Source of the DNA: Oscillospiraceae bacterium | Lineage (GTDB): Bacteria; Bacillota; Clostridia; Oscillospirales; CAG-272 | DNA length: 64,000 nucleotides | Reading direction: 5' to 3' | Assembly (NCBI GenBank): GCA_015064445.1 | Contig: SVSE01000008.1 | Span: 23,827 to 87,826 of the forward strand | Shown: positions 26,546-35,237 of the stretch, piece by piece | Numbering within the stretch: position 1 is the first letter of the stretch | Layout of the letters: the number at the start of each line of letters is the position of its first letter | The notes under the pieces: model-generated | What the model saw: only the letters and a program-made list of their open reading frames with translations | The model's database searches: none | What the model was told of the DNA's origin: nothing | Program-made: the position numbers and the translations under genes

Positions 26546-26567
26546 GGGCATAATTTCCCCATTGGAT
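26546..26567 (-). promoter_or_regulatory. Hairpin in the 5' leader of the 60-aa peptide gene
   Basis: AATGGG and CCCATT pair across an A/T loop in the roughly 70-nt leader between promoter and ribosome site. It could affect mRNA stability or translation. Confidence 0.35.
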
Positions 26568-26581
26568 TCCTTTACACGATT

Positions 26582-26610
26582 AGTATATCACATAAAAGTA
26601 TCTTTGTCAA
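26582..26610 (-). promoter_or_regulatory. Strong promoter of the 60-aa peptide gene
   Basis: Minus-strand TTGACA (26610-26605), 17-nt spacer ending in TGTGA, TATACT (26587-26582): near-consensus with an extended -10. Confidence 0.75.
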
Positions 26611-26645
26611 CATTTTTTTAAAAGTTTATTAAAAAATATATTATA

Positions 26646-26673
26646 AGAAAACTTCCCCGATTACTCGGGGAAG
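26646..26673 (-). terminator. Terminator of nifJ
   Basis: 9-bp stem CTTCCCCGA / TCGGGGAAG with a 4-nt loop, then TTTTCTT on the minus strand. Confidence 0.85.
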
Positions 26674-26686
26674 CTTTTTATTTGAA

Positions 26687-29600
26687 TTAGTCGTTGTAAA
26701 GCTCGGTGAACTTGGTAAGTCTCTTGTACTTAGCCTTTGCATTCTCCTCTGCCTTAGCAAAGAGCTCTGCTGCTCTGTCTGGGAACTGCTGAGCAAGACG
26801 GCTATAACGAGTTTCACTTGTGATGAACTCCTTATAGTCTGCTGTTGGCTCCTTAGAGTCGAGAGTGAATGGGTTCTTGCCCTCTGCCTTGAGTGCAGGA
26901 TTGAATCTGAACATCTGCCAGTAGCCTGCCTCAACTGCCTTCTTCATCTCGCCCTGACAGTTGGTCATACCACCCTTAAGACCGTGCATCTCACATGGAG
27001 CGTAGCCGATGATAAGTGATGGTCCTGGGTAAGCCTCTGCCTCTGCCATAGCCTTGATGGTCTGTGCAGGGTCAGCACCCATAGCGATTTGAGCTACATA
27101 TACATAACCGTAGGACATAGCGATTTCTGCAAGGTTCTTCTTGCCGATTGACTTACCTGCAGCTGCGAACTGTGCAACCTGACCGAGGTTGGAAGCCTTA
27201 GATGCCTGTCCACCTGTGTTGGAGTAAACCTCAGTATCAAATACCATTACATTTACATCCTCACCAGATGCGAGAACATGGTCAAGACCACCAAATCCGA
27301 TGTCATATGCCCATCCGTCACCACCGAAGATCCATACGGACTTCTTGGAGAGGTAATCCTTTTCAGCGAGAACATCCTTCGCTATTGGGCATCCTGCCTC
27401 TGCTGCCTTTTCGAGCTCTACTACAAGAGCCTTAGTAGCTGCATCGTTTGTCTTTCCGTTATCCTTTGTATCGATGAACGCCTGAGCTGCTGCCTTGAAT
27501 TCGTCAGAAGCCTTGTCGCTGTTCATCATTTCAACAACCTTGCTAATAAGTCTTTCACGGATTGCCTTCTGGCCGAGGTACATACCAAGACCGTGCTCTG
27601 CGTTATCCTCGAAGAGTGAGTTAGCCCAAGCTGGTCCACATCCGCTATCCTTATTTACTGTATAAGGAGTTGAAGGAGCTGAGCCACCCCAAATGGATGA
27701 GCATCCAGTTGCGTTAGAGATGTACATTCTCTCACCGAAGAGCTGAGTGATAAGACGAGCGTATGAGGTTTCAGCACAGCCTGCGCAAGAGCCTGAGAAC
27801 TCGAGAAGTGGCTGGTTGAACTGGCTTCCCTTTACAGAGAACTCTGCGAATGGGAGATCCTTCTTAGAAACGTTTGCTACTGCGTAGTCAAATGCAGCCT
27901 GCTGATCTGCCTGTGAAGCCTGTGGTACCATTCTGATAGCGGTCTTTTCTGGTGTTCCGTTTGCCTTAGCCTTGATAGCAACAGGACAAACATTTACACA
28001 AAGTCCGCAACCCATACAGTCAAGTGGGCTGATAGCCATTGTGAACTTGTAATCCTCGCATCCCTTACCGATCATCTTAGCTGTGAACTTAGTTGACTTA
28101 GGAGCCTTCTTAGCCTCCTGAGCATCCATAGCGAATGGACGGATTGTTGCGTGAGGACATACATATGCACAGTTGTTACACTGGATACAGTTTTCAGGAA
28201 TCCACTCTGGAACTGTTACTGCAACACCACGCTTTTCGTATGCAGCAGCACCCTGTGGGAATGTACCGTCTGCATAGTCTACGAATGCAGATACTGGGAG
28301 TGAATCACCCTGCATGTTAGATACAGGAAGAAGTACGTTTTCAACATACTTAACGAGCTCTGGACGAGTTCCGTTAACCTTTGTCTTCTTCTTTGTAACC
28401 TTAAGATCCTTCCAAGAAGCAGGAACATCAATCTTAACGATTGCGTCCTTACCAGCGTCGATAGCCTTGTAGTTCATTTCAACTACAGCCTCGCCCTTCT
28501 TGAGGTAGGACTTCTTAGCCATGTATTTCATCTTATCGATTGCAACATCGATAGGCATAATGTTTGCGAGTGTGAAGAATGCGCTTTGGAGAATTGTATT
28601 TGTTCTCTTGCCCATACCAATCTCAATAGCCTTGTCAATAGCGTTAACAATATAGAAGTTGATGTTGTTATCAGCTATATACTTCTTAACCTCGTTAGGA
28701 AGGTTAGCCTCGAGCTCCTCAGGAGTCCACTGACAGTTGAGAAGGAATGTTCCACCAGGCTTAACATCGTTTACGATCTTGTAGCCCTTGAGCATATATG
28801 ATGGGTTATGGCAAGCTACGAAGTCAGCCTTTGTAATGTAGTAAGGGCTCTTAATCTGCTTGTCACCGAAGCGAAGGTGAGAAATTGTAATACCACCTGT
28901 CTTCTTTGAGTCATACTGGAAGTATGCCTGAATGAACTTATCTGTGTTGTCACCGATAATCTTGATGGAGTTCTTGTTAGCACCAACTGTACCGTCACCA
29001 CCAAGTCCCCAGAACTTGCAGGAGATTGTGCCCTCTGCGCTTGTATCTGGAGCAACCTTTTCAGGAAGTGAAAGACCTGTTACGTCGTCTACGATACCGA
29101 TTGTGAAGTTAGCCTTTGGCTCTCTCTTCTTGAGGTTTTCATAAACTGCGAAGATAGAAGCAGGTGTTGTATCCTTAGAACCAAGACCGTAACGACCACC
29201 AACTACCTTTGCCTTTGAGCCCTTGATTGCAAGAGCAGAAACAACATCGAGGTAGAGTGGCTCACCAAGAGAGCCTGGCTCCTTTGTTCTATCAAGAACT
29301 GCGATCTTCTTAGCTGTTGCAGGAATAGCCTCGAAGAGCTTGTCTGCTACGAATGGACGGTAAAGTCTTACCTTAACAAGACCAACCTTTTCACCCTTAG
29401 CTGTGAGGTAATCAATAACCTCCTCACAAACGTCACAGATAGAGCCCATAGCTACGATAACTCTATCAGCGTCCTCAGCACCGTAGTAGTTGAAGAGCTT
29501 GTAGTTTGTGCCGATCTTTTCGTTTACCTTATCCATGTATTCCTCAACAATTGCAGGAAGTGCATTGTAGTAGGAGTTACATGCTTCTCTGTGCTGGAAG

Positions 29601-30277
29601 AAGATATCGCCGTTTTCAGCTGAACCACGAAGAACAGGATGCTCTGGGTTGATAGCTCTTGAACGGAACTGTGCGATAGCGTCCTTGTCAACCATTTCCT
29701 CGAGATCCTTGTAATCCCAAACCTCGATCTTTTGGATCTCGTGAGATGTACGGAAGCCGTCGAAGAAGTTAAGGAATGGAACTCTACCCTTAATTGTAGA
29801 AAGGTGTGCAACTGCACCGAGGTCCATAACCTCCTGTGGGTTGGTGTTTGCCATCATAGCATAACCTGTCTGACGGCAAGCATATACGTCGGAGTGGTCT
29901 CCGAAAATGTTAAGTGCGTGTGATGCTACACAACGAGCAGATACGTGAATTACGTTAGGAAGCAATTCACCAGCAATCTTGTACATGTTAGGAATCATCA
30001 AAAGAAGACCCTGTGATGCAGTATAGGTTGTTGTGAGAGCTCCTGCTGCGAGTGAGCCGTGTACAGTACCTGCAGCGCCTGCTTCGGACTGCATTTCTGT
30101 AACTCTTACGTTTTCGCCAAAGATGTTCTGAAGACCTGTAGCTGACCAAGAGTCAGTAAGCTCTGCCATTACACTTGACGGGGTGATAGGGTAAATAGCT
30201 GCAACTTCTGTGAACGCATAGCTCACGGTAGCGGCGGCGGTATTACCGTCCATCGACTGTTTCTTTCTTGTTACCAT
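26687..30277 (-). CDS. nifJ: Pyruvate:ferredoxin (flavodoxin) oxidoreductase
   Basis: Oxidatively decarboxylates pyruvate to acetyl-CoA and CO2, reducing ferredoxin; it is the central enzyme of clostridial fermentation. The 1196-residue single chain has domains in the usual order. The N-terminal pyruvate domain has AAIYPITPSSVMAE. The gamma-type domain includes GLGGDGTVGANK. The ferredoxin domain has two CXXCXXCXXXCP clusters (CIQCNNCAYVCP near 695 and CMGCGLCVNVCP near 755). The thiamine-diphosphate domain has the GCSSIWGGSAPSTP and GGDGWAYDIG motifs. AGGAGG precedes the ATG. It is monocistronic and probably highly expressed. Confidence 0.98.
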   Translation of the reverse strand: MVTRKKQSMDGNTAAATVSYAFTEVAAIYPITPSSVMAELTDSWSATGLQNIFGENVRVTEMQSEAGAAGTVHGSLAAGALTTTYTASQGLLLMIPNMYKIAGELLPNVIHVSARCVASHALNIFGDHSDVYACRQTGYAMMANTNPQEVMDLGAVAHLSTIKGRVPFLNFFDGFRTSHEIQKIEVWDYKDLEEMVDKDAIAQFRSRAINPEHPVLRGSAENGDIFFQHREACNSYYNALPAIVEEYMDKVNEKIGTNYKLFNYYGAEDADRVIVAMGSICDVCEEVIDYLTAKGEKVGLVKVRLYRPFVADKLFEAIPATAKKIAVLDRTKEPGSLGEPLYLDVVSALAIKGSKAKVVGGRYGLGSKDTTPASIFAVYENLKKREPKANFTIGIVDDVTGLSLPEKVAPDTSAEGTISCKFWGLGGDGTVGANKNSIKIIGDNTDKFIQAYFQYDSKKTGGITISHLRFGDKQIKSPYYITKADFVACHNPSYMLKGYKIVNDVKPGGTFLLNCQWTPEELEANLPNEVKKYIADNNINFYIVNAIDKAIEIGMGKRTNTILQSAFFTLANIMPIDVAIDKMKYMAKKSYLKKGEAVVEMNYKAIDAGKDAIVKIDVPASWKDLKVTKKKTKVNGTRPELVKYVENVLLPVSNMQGDSLPVSAFVDYADGTFPQGAAAYEKRGVAVTVPEWIPENCIQCNNCAYVCPHATIRPFAMDAQEAKKAPKSTKFTAKMIGKGCEDYKFTMAISPLDCMGCGLCVNVCPVAIKAKANGTPEKTAIRMVPQASQADQQAAFDYAVANVSKKDLPFAEFSVKGSQFNQPLLEFSGSCAGCAETSYARLITQLFGERMYISNATGCSSIWGGSAPSTPYTVNKDSGCGPAWANSLFEDNAEHGLGMYLGQKAIRERLISKVVEMMNSDKASDEFKAAAQAFIDTKDNGKTNDAATKALVVELEKAAEAGCPIAKDVLAEKDYLSKKSVWIFGGDGWAYDIGFGGLDHVLASGEDVNVMVFDTEVYSNTGGQASKASNLGQVAQFAAAGKSIGKKNLAEIAMSYGYVYVAQIAMGADPAQTIKAMAEAEAYPGPSLIIGYAPCEMHGLKGGMTNCQGEMKKAVEAGYWQMFRFNPALKAEGKNPFTLDSKEPTADYKEFITSETRYSRLAQQFPDRAAELFAKAEENAKAKYKRLTKFTELYND

Positions 30278-30357
30278 AAGAAAAAATCCTCCTAAATTTA
30301 TATAAAAAATTTTTTATAACGCCGGTGATTCGGACAAGCTGTGCCCGTACCTAATCT

Positions 30358-30386
30358 ATGATAGCACTTTTTTGTCCTAAATTCAA
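30358..30386 (-). promoter_or_regulatory. Promoter of nifJ
   Basis: Minus-strand TTGAAT (30386-30381), 17-nt spacer, TATCAT (30363-30358). The untranslated leader is about 75 nt. Confidence 0.5.
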
Positions 30387-30437
30387 TAGATATATGGCAA
30401 ATTTTTAATTTTTAATTAAAATATACAAATTTTTTGC

Positions 30438-30647
30438 TTATTTTTGCTCGGAAATCTCAAATTCGTCAAGATTTGCCTCGGACAAGTCCTTGATATTGCC
30501 CTTCGTTCTCTCAAAGTATGAGATTTTTTGCCTTGCCAAAAATATGAGAAGCTTCTCTGCGCTCATTCCCTCTTTTTTCGCAACATAGGCGAGCCTTTTG
30601 GCATCCTGCTCATTAAATCTAATTTTGATATCTAAGGTTTTCTTCAT
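30438..30647 (-). CDS. Small protein, possible ribbon-helix-helix DNA-binding fold
   Basis: 69 residues. The start KKTLDIKIRFNEQDAKRLAYVAKKEGMS has the beta-strand then helix pattern seen in CopG/Arc-type ribbon-helix-helix proteins, and a second helix follows. The C-terminus is acidic. AAGGAG lies before the ATG. It stands alone between nifJ and the divergent yifB, with no toxin partner beside it. I call the fold only tentatively; the role could be transcriptional control. Confidence 0.5.
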   Translation of the reverse strand: MKKTLDIKIRFNEQDAKRLAYVAKKEGMSAEKLLIFLARQKISYFERTKGNIKDLSEANLDEFEISEQK

Positions 30648-30703
30648 TTTGTACTCCTTAATGCTTATTCACATATATGATAGCATAAATTTCTTCATTT
30701 GTC

Positions 30704-30732
30704 TTGCTATTTCTTACAAATTATGATAATAT
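30704..30732 (+). promoter_or_regulatory. Promoter of yifB
   Basis: TTGCTA (30704-30709), 17-nt spacer ending in ATGA, TAATAT (30727-30732), about 32 nt before the ATG. Confidence 0.5.
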
Positions 30733-30763
30733 TTTTTTAGAGACTTTTTAAAGAGGTGTTACT

Positions 30764-32326
30764 ATGTTAAGCTGTGTACACAGTGCAGGCATTTGTGGAA
30801 TTGACGGATTTCTCGTAACTGTCGAGTGTAACTGCACAAAAAGACTATCCGCCTTTGAAATAGTAGGCTTGCCCGACAACGCAATAAAGGAAGCAAAGGA
30901 GCGTGTAAGAAGCGCTTCTCTTAATGCTGGCTATGGTTTTCCCGACTGTGAAATCATTGTCAACCTTGCCCCTGCCGATGTTAAAAAAGAAGGCTCTGCC
31001 TTCGACCTTGCAATTCTTGTAAGCTTGCTTAAGGCATCAGGCAAGCTCGGCACTCCATCGCAGAGTGAGCAGATAAATTTGGATGACGACTGCTTTATTG
31101 GAGAGCTTTCGCTTTCTGGAGAGCTTAGAGGCGTGCGTGGTGCGCTTTCTATGGCAATTTCGGCGAAGCAGGCTGGCAAAAAGCGCATTTTTGTTCCTGT
31201 GCAAAACGCAAAGGAGGCTTCAGTTGTAGACGGAATCGAGGTTTACGCAGTTAAGAGCATAAACGATGTTGTCAATTTCCTTTTAGGTCAAAGAAAGCTT
31301 GAAAGGTCAATATATGTACCAAGCGATGAGGAATTAAATATTAAGCTTCCCGATTTTGCAGATGTAAAGGGACAGGCAAAGGCGAAGCGTGCAGCCGAAA
31401 TTGCGGCAGCAGGTGGACACAATTTGCTTCTTATAGGCCCTCCTGGTACAGGAAAATCAATGATTGCAAAGCGAATTCCGTCTATTCTTCCAGAAATGTC
31501 CTTTGAGGAAAGCATCGAAACAACCAAGGTGCACTCCATTTCGGGCATTTTACCGAGTGATGTGTCGCTTATTCGTACTCGCCCCTTCCGTTCCCCACAC
31601 CACACAATGTCATCTCCATCGCTCGTTGGTGGTGGCAGAATTCCTATGCCTGGCGAGGTTTCTCTTGCCAACAATGGCGTTTTGTTCCTTGATGAATTCC
31701 CTGAATTTGCAAAGAGTGTAACCGAGGCATTGCGTCAGCCGCTCGAGGATGGCTCTATTACCATTACTCGCGCATCGGGACGCATTAAATATCCCTGCTC
31801 CTTTATGCTCGTTTGTGCGATGAATCCCTGCCGATGTGGATATCGTGGTCATCCTACGCACGACTGCACCTGCACCGACACAGAGATAAGAAAATACATA
31901 GGCAAAATAAGTGGTCCATTGCTTGACAGAATTGACATTCAAATTGAGGTCCCATCTATGCCTTACGCTGAGCTTTCCGGAAATGAAAGAGTCGAGGAGC
32001 CATCGAGCGCTATAAGGGCTCGAGTAAATGAGGCACGTGCGATTGCAAGAGCGAGGTTTGAGGGCGAAAAGACAGACAACGGCTCATCAATCTTCTGCAA
32101 CGCACAAATGGAGGCGCGACACATTCGCAAGTTCTGCCCTCTCGACGAGGCTTGCCAAAGCCTTATGGAGCGCGCATACAACAACCTCGGCTTGTCAGCG
32201 AGAGGTCACGACAGAATCTTAAGGCTTGCGCGCACAATTGCCGACCTTGATAAGCAGGAAAATATTCTTCCAAAGCATTTAGCAGAGGCAATTCAGCTTC
32301 GCACGCTTGATAAAAATTACTTTTAA
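30764..32326 (+). CDS. yifB: YifB/ComM-family Mg-chelatase-like AAA+ ATPase
   Basis: 520 residues. The N-terminal region is the ChlI-type fold (FEIVGLPDNAIKEAKERVR near residue 30). The AAA+ module has Walker A GPPGTGKSM near 224 and Walker B LFLDEF near 305. A C-terminal Mg-chelatase segment follows, including a Cys-rich MNPCRCGYRGHPTHDCTC near 355. In Haemophilus, ComM is a hexameric helicase that promotes branch migration during natural transformation and integration of divergent DNA. Here it is a lone gene with its own promoter and terminator. No other competence gene is in the window. Confidence 0.93.
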   Translation: MLSCVHSAGICGIDGFLVTVECNCTKRLSAFEIVGLPDNAIKEAKERVRSASLNAGYGFPDCEIIVNLAPADVKKEGSAFDLAILVSLLKASGKLGTPSQSEQINLDDDCFIGELSLSGELRGVRGALSMAISAKQAGKKRIFVPVQNAKEASVVDGIEVYAVKSINDVVNFLLGQRKLERSIYVPSDEELNIKLPDFADVKGQAKAKRAAEIAAAGGHNLLLIGPPGTGKSMIAKRIPSILPEMSFEESIETTKVHSISGILPSDVSLIRTRPFRSPHHTMSSPSLVGGGRIPMPGEVSLANNGVLFLDEFPEFAKSVTEALRQPLEDGSITITRASGRIKYPCSFMLVCAMNPCRCGYRGHPTHDCTCTDTEIRKYIGKISGPLLDRIDIQIEVPSMPYAELSGNERVEEPSSAIRARVNEARAIARARFEGEKTDNGSSIFCNAQMEARHIRKFCPLDEACQSLMERAYNNLGLSARGHDRILRLARTIADLDKQENILPKHLAEAIQLRTLDKNYF

Positions 32327-32330
32327 ATCA

Positions 32331-32361
32331 AAAAGGCAGAGAGTAAAGCTCTCTGCCTTTT
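32331..32361. terminator. Bidirectional terminator between yifB and the GltS-like gene
   Basis: AAAAGGCAGAGAG / CTCTCTGCCTTTT, 13-bp stem with a 5-nt loop between the convergent stop codons. Confidence 0.9.
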
Positions 32362-32363
32362 AT

Positions 32364-33776
32364 TTATTGATTCTCGATTTCGAGTGGCTCTTCCGTTTTC
32401 TTTTTTCGCCTAAAAATTTGCTTTCTGAAAAGAATTATATTCATAACGAGGAAGAAACCGACCAAAATTATGAAGGTCAAAATCGGACGCTCTGGTGCAA
32501 GGGTTGCCAAAAGCATAAGTGGGAATCCAAACACGATTGCTGGGAAGTTCTGATAAATCATATTATCCGAGGCTGGAGTTTTGAACTCGCTATCTACCTC
32601 TCTTAGCAAAATAACACCTGTACTTGCAGTTCCTGTAAGCATTCCATACATCATAAGGAATTGCTCCTCATAATAGTCATGGAAAAGAACCTTTGCTACT
32701 ATTCTGTTATATACATAAGTAACAACCAAGCCAACAACACCAATAATAAGAATAATTCCCCAGTACTGCTCAAGAACATCAGCACGAATTGCAGCAATTC
32801 CTGCAACAACCATTATGTCAAAGCAAAGGTTGCTTACACGAGTCATAAGGAAGTTGTTGGTGTACTTCTTTTTCATTATCTTCTTTCTGCGAAGGAAGTT
32901 CATTGTTATCTTAATAAGTGTAGCGCTGATAACACCGAGCAAGAAGTTGAAGCCATAAATTGTAGACTTCATTCCTGGCAAAAGCTCGCCAAGTCCGTAC
33001 ATCATAAGATATGTGATGCCATATGCAAGAGCGATGATAGCGACCTGAATTGTAAGCTTGTCAATGCTCTCCTGCATAGGAATCTCGCCTCTTGACTCTA
33101 CCTTATCACTATGTGTGCTTCCGTCAGTACGAGTCGAAAGAACGAGCTTGTTTCTCTTTTTCATGATTGCAAGGTGAATTACACCACCTATGCTGGCGCT
33201 CAAAAATCCGAGGGCTGCGATTGCAAGTCCAAAGCTTCTGCCACCTACAAAGCCATAATCAGTCTCGTAAATTGAGCCATAGTTAAGCGCTTGTCCTGTT
33301 CCCTGTCCGTAGCCGAATGGCAAAAGCACGCCAGCCGCTGGGAAAAAGTCCTTTATGATAAGTGCTACGATAAGAGTAATACCAAAGCCGAAAACAGCTT
33401 GAATTAGATATGTCGAAACTGTTGTAACGCCTGTGTTAAAGATTTCAGTTGAGCGTTGCTTTGTAAGCTTTGTTCCTGTTGTTTTAAGTGACGAAGCAAT
33501 AAAGCCGAGCGCAAGGGCGTGATATGTGATAAGCTCAAGTATTTGTGTTCCCTTGAAATTGAACATTCCTGTATCGAAGAACACCTCGCCTGTTGCCACC
33601 TTCCATATAGAGGTAAAAATCAAAATAAGAATACCCGCTATAACTGATGTAGGCACGAGCGAATCCCTCAAGAAAGGAATTGTCTTTTTAACTACATTTC
33701 CGATAAGCAATGCTCCGAGCAATATTCCGATGAGGAATATTCCACTCCAAGAGCTATAATCCCAAAAATTTCCCAT
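32364..33776 (-). CDS. GltS-like sodium:glutamate symporter-family membrane protein
   Basis: 470 residues with roughly 10-12 hydrophobic helices. Two halves each carry a Gly-rich reentrant segment: LPFGYGQGTGQALNYGS near residue 155 with GFVGGRSFGLAIA after it, and the weaker repeat MLTGTASTGVILLREV near 365. This two-repeat Gly-rich layout matches the ESS/GltS family of sodium-coupled glutamate carriers. The GHGTAAA-type signature is changed to GQGTGQA, so substrate specificity may differ. It starts inside the last codons of the acyltransferase gene (23-nt overlap) and has AAAGGAG before its ATG. Confidence 0.72.
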   Translation of the reverse strand: MGNFWDYSSWSGIFLIGILLGALLIGNVVKKTIPFLRDSLVPTSVIAGILILIFTSIWKVATGEVFFDTGMFNFKGTQILELITYHALALGFIASSLKTTGTKLTKQRSTEIFNTGVTTVSTYLIQAVFGFGITLIVALIIKDFFPAAGVLLPFGYGQGTGQALNYGSIYETDYGFVGGRSFGLAIAALGFLSASIGGVIHLAIMKKRNKLVLSTRTDGSTHSDKVESRGEIPMQESIDKLTIQVAIIALAYGITYLMMYGLGELLPGMKSTIYGFNFLLGVISATLIKITMNFLRRKKIMKKKYTNNFLMTRVSNLCFDIMVVAGIAAIRADVLEQYWGIILIIGVVGLVVTYVYNRIVAKVLFHDYYEEQFLMMYGMLTGTASTGVILLREVDSEFKTPASDNMIYQNFPAIVFGFPLMLLATLAPERPILTFIILVGFFLVMNIILFRKQIFRRKKKTEEPLEIENQ

Positions 33777-34968
33777 TTGAATCTCCTTTCAACAAGTTCT
33801 TGTAGCGATGATAGAAATGAACATACTTCAAGGCATTGAAGCGCTCATCACTCTTAATCTGATAGATTGTATCGCCAGAATAGATATCCAACTTGTTTTT
33901 GCCGAGCAAGGTTATATAAGGAGTTTCGCTAAACTCAAAGACCTTTTTCTCCTCGCCCATAACAATTTCCATTTTTGTTCCGTAAAGTGAGATTTTTGCG
34001 TCCTTGCAAATAAGGTTTTTCTTTTTGTAAGGGATAACCTCGTAAATATCGCCTCGCTCCTCATAAAGAGGCTCACTATCATATTCAAGCAAATTCAAGC
34101 TGTTTATGAAATCTGCCTGAGCCTCGTACCAGTCGTTATAGAACCTGAACGGGAAGTCGAAGCCAACGCCCTCAAGAGTTTTGTTTGGCATATAGCGAAC
34201 CTGCATTCCACATTTTTGGCAGGTAATTATGTCGTTTTTGCTTTTGAAGGTTGAAAGTCCACAATGTGGACAATAATATGCTGCTCTTTCAAGATATTCA
34301 GCAAGCTTTTTGTGCTTAAAGGTCGCATCATCTGTCGCCTCGTTTACATACAAGCCCTCCTCGATAACCTTGAAAAGCTCGTCCTCGGAGAGCTCCTTGC
34401 ACTCCTCGGGGGAGATAACACGCGACACATAGGCACGCATTTTTCCTTTTCTTACAACATCGCTCCATCTTGGATGAACTCCATAGCCCCCCTCAATTCT
34501 AAGAAGTGCGACAGGAATTCCGAGCTTCTTTGCAAGGGATGCAATCGATGGACTCATATACTCGGTCTTGCCACTATATGTGCGATTGCCCTCTGGCGCG
34601 ATTGCAAGTGTGCCACCCTCCTTTACAACACGAATACAATTCAAGATTGCCTTTACATCGGTTGTCTGCTTTTTTATTGGAATAGGTGCAACAAGGTATC
34701 TTATAAGAGATGAGGCAAAGCCCATTGAAAACAGGTCCTCAGATGCGAGGTAGTAAACAGGGCCCTTAAACGCCATTCCAAGAATAAACTGGTCAAAGGC
34801 TGTTTGATGATTCATCAAAATAAGATATGGGCGCTTTTCTTGATTTTTAAAGCGCTGAACCTTAACGCGATATTTAAGACGGACATAAACTCCAAGCGTA
34901 ATAGACAAAAGATTTCTGACTATTCTGTGCCTGAATTTAAGCCATTTTTTCTTTTTGTTTTTCTTCAT
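33754..34968 (-). CDS. PlsC-like acyltransferase with zinc ribbon and C-terminal domain
   Basis: 404 residues. The first ~215 form a lysophospholipid acyltransferase domain: NHQTAFDQF (NHX4D box with the catalytic His) near residue 53, and APEGNRTYSG (the FPEGTRS-type box) near 123. Next comes a four-cysteine zinc ribbon, CPHCGLS...CQKCGMQ, near 233-256. The last ~120 residues read as a small beta domain of PH/GRAM type. The basic N-terminus (MKKNKKKKWLK) suggests membrane association. It probably makes phosphatidic acid or acylates another glycerol lipid. The acyltransferase-ribbon-beta domain order differs from housekeeping PlsC (~240 residues). The gene overlaps the transporter gene. Confidence 0.8.
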   Translation of the reverse strand: MKKNKKKKWLKFRHRIVRNLLSITLGVYVRLKYRVKVQRFKNQEKRPYLILMNHQTAFDQFILGMAFKGPVYYLASEDLFSMGFASSLIRYLVAPIPIKKQTTDVKAILNCIRVVKEGGTLAIAPEGNRTYSGKTEYMSPSIASLAKKLGIPVALLRIEGGYGVHPRWSDVVRKGKMRAYVSRVISPEECKELSEDELFKVIEEGLYVNEATDDATFKHKKLAEYLERAAYYCPHCGLSTFKSKNDIITCQKCGMQVRYMPNKTLEGVGFDFPFRFYNDWYEAQADFINSLNLLEYDSEPLYEERGDIYEVIPYKKKNLICKDAKISLYGTKMEIVMGEEKKVFEFSETPYITLLGKNKLDIYSGDTIYQIKSDERFNALKYVHFYHRYKNLLKGDSNGKFLGL

Positions 34969-35000
34969 TTGAGTTGCCCCCTTTGAAAAAATACGGATAT

Positions 35001-35030
35001 ATTATATCACAAATTATACGCTATTGTCAA
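35001..35030 (-). promoter_or_regulatory. Promoter of plsC-like/gltS-like genes
   Basis: Minus-strand TTGACA (35030-35025), 18-nt spacer ending in TGTGA, consensus TATAAT (35006-35001). Confidence 0.75.
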
Positions 35031-35076
35031 TAAATTTGCCATATTTGCCATTTTCTGAAATATTTTAAAAAAACAC

Positions 35077-35105
35077 TTGCATTTTCAAAAAAGCTATGAT
35101 ATACT
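35077..35105 (+). promoter_or_regulatory. Promoter of tRNA-Trp
   Basis: TTGCAT (35077-35082), 17-nt spacer ending in ATGA, TATACT (35100-35105). The predicted start is about a dozen bases before the tRNA. Confidence 0.7.
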
Positions 35106-35124
35106 ATACTTCGCGTAAGCAAAT

Positions 35125-35200
35125 AGGGGTGTAGTTCAGTCGGTAGAACACCAGTCTCCAAAACTGGGTGTCCAGGGTTCGAGTCCTTGCGCCCCTGCCA
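35125..35200 (+). tRNA. trnW: tRNA-Trp (anticodon CCA)
   Basis: A 76-nt cloverleaf: acceptor stem AGGGGTG with CGCCCCT (one G-U pair), a D-arm with GTTC...GGTAGAAC, an anticodon stem CCAGT/ACTGG around the loop CTCCAAA with CCA at 35158-35160, and a T-arm with GGTTCGAGTCC. The discriminator G and the 3' CCA are encoded. No intron is present. It is a solitary tRNA gene with its own promoter and terminator and is followed by the hairpin array at 35238-35414. Confidence 0.97.
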
Positions 35201-35202
35201 AA

Positions 35203-35234
35203 AAAGAACGAAGCAATCGCTTCGTTCTTTTTTT
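35203..35234 (+). terminator. Terminator of tRNA-Trp
   Basis: 12-bp stem AAAGAACGAAGC / GCTTCGTTCTTT with loop AATC, followed by seven T. Confidence 0.92.
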
Positions 35235-35237
35235 ATT

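Noticed and set aside
30438..30647. Toxin-antitoxin pair
   Set aside because: Although a ribbon-helix-helix fold is possible, no toxin-like ORF is adjacent.
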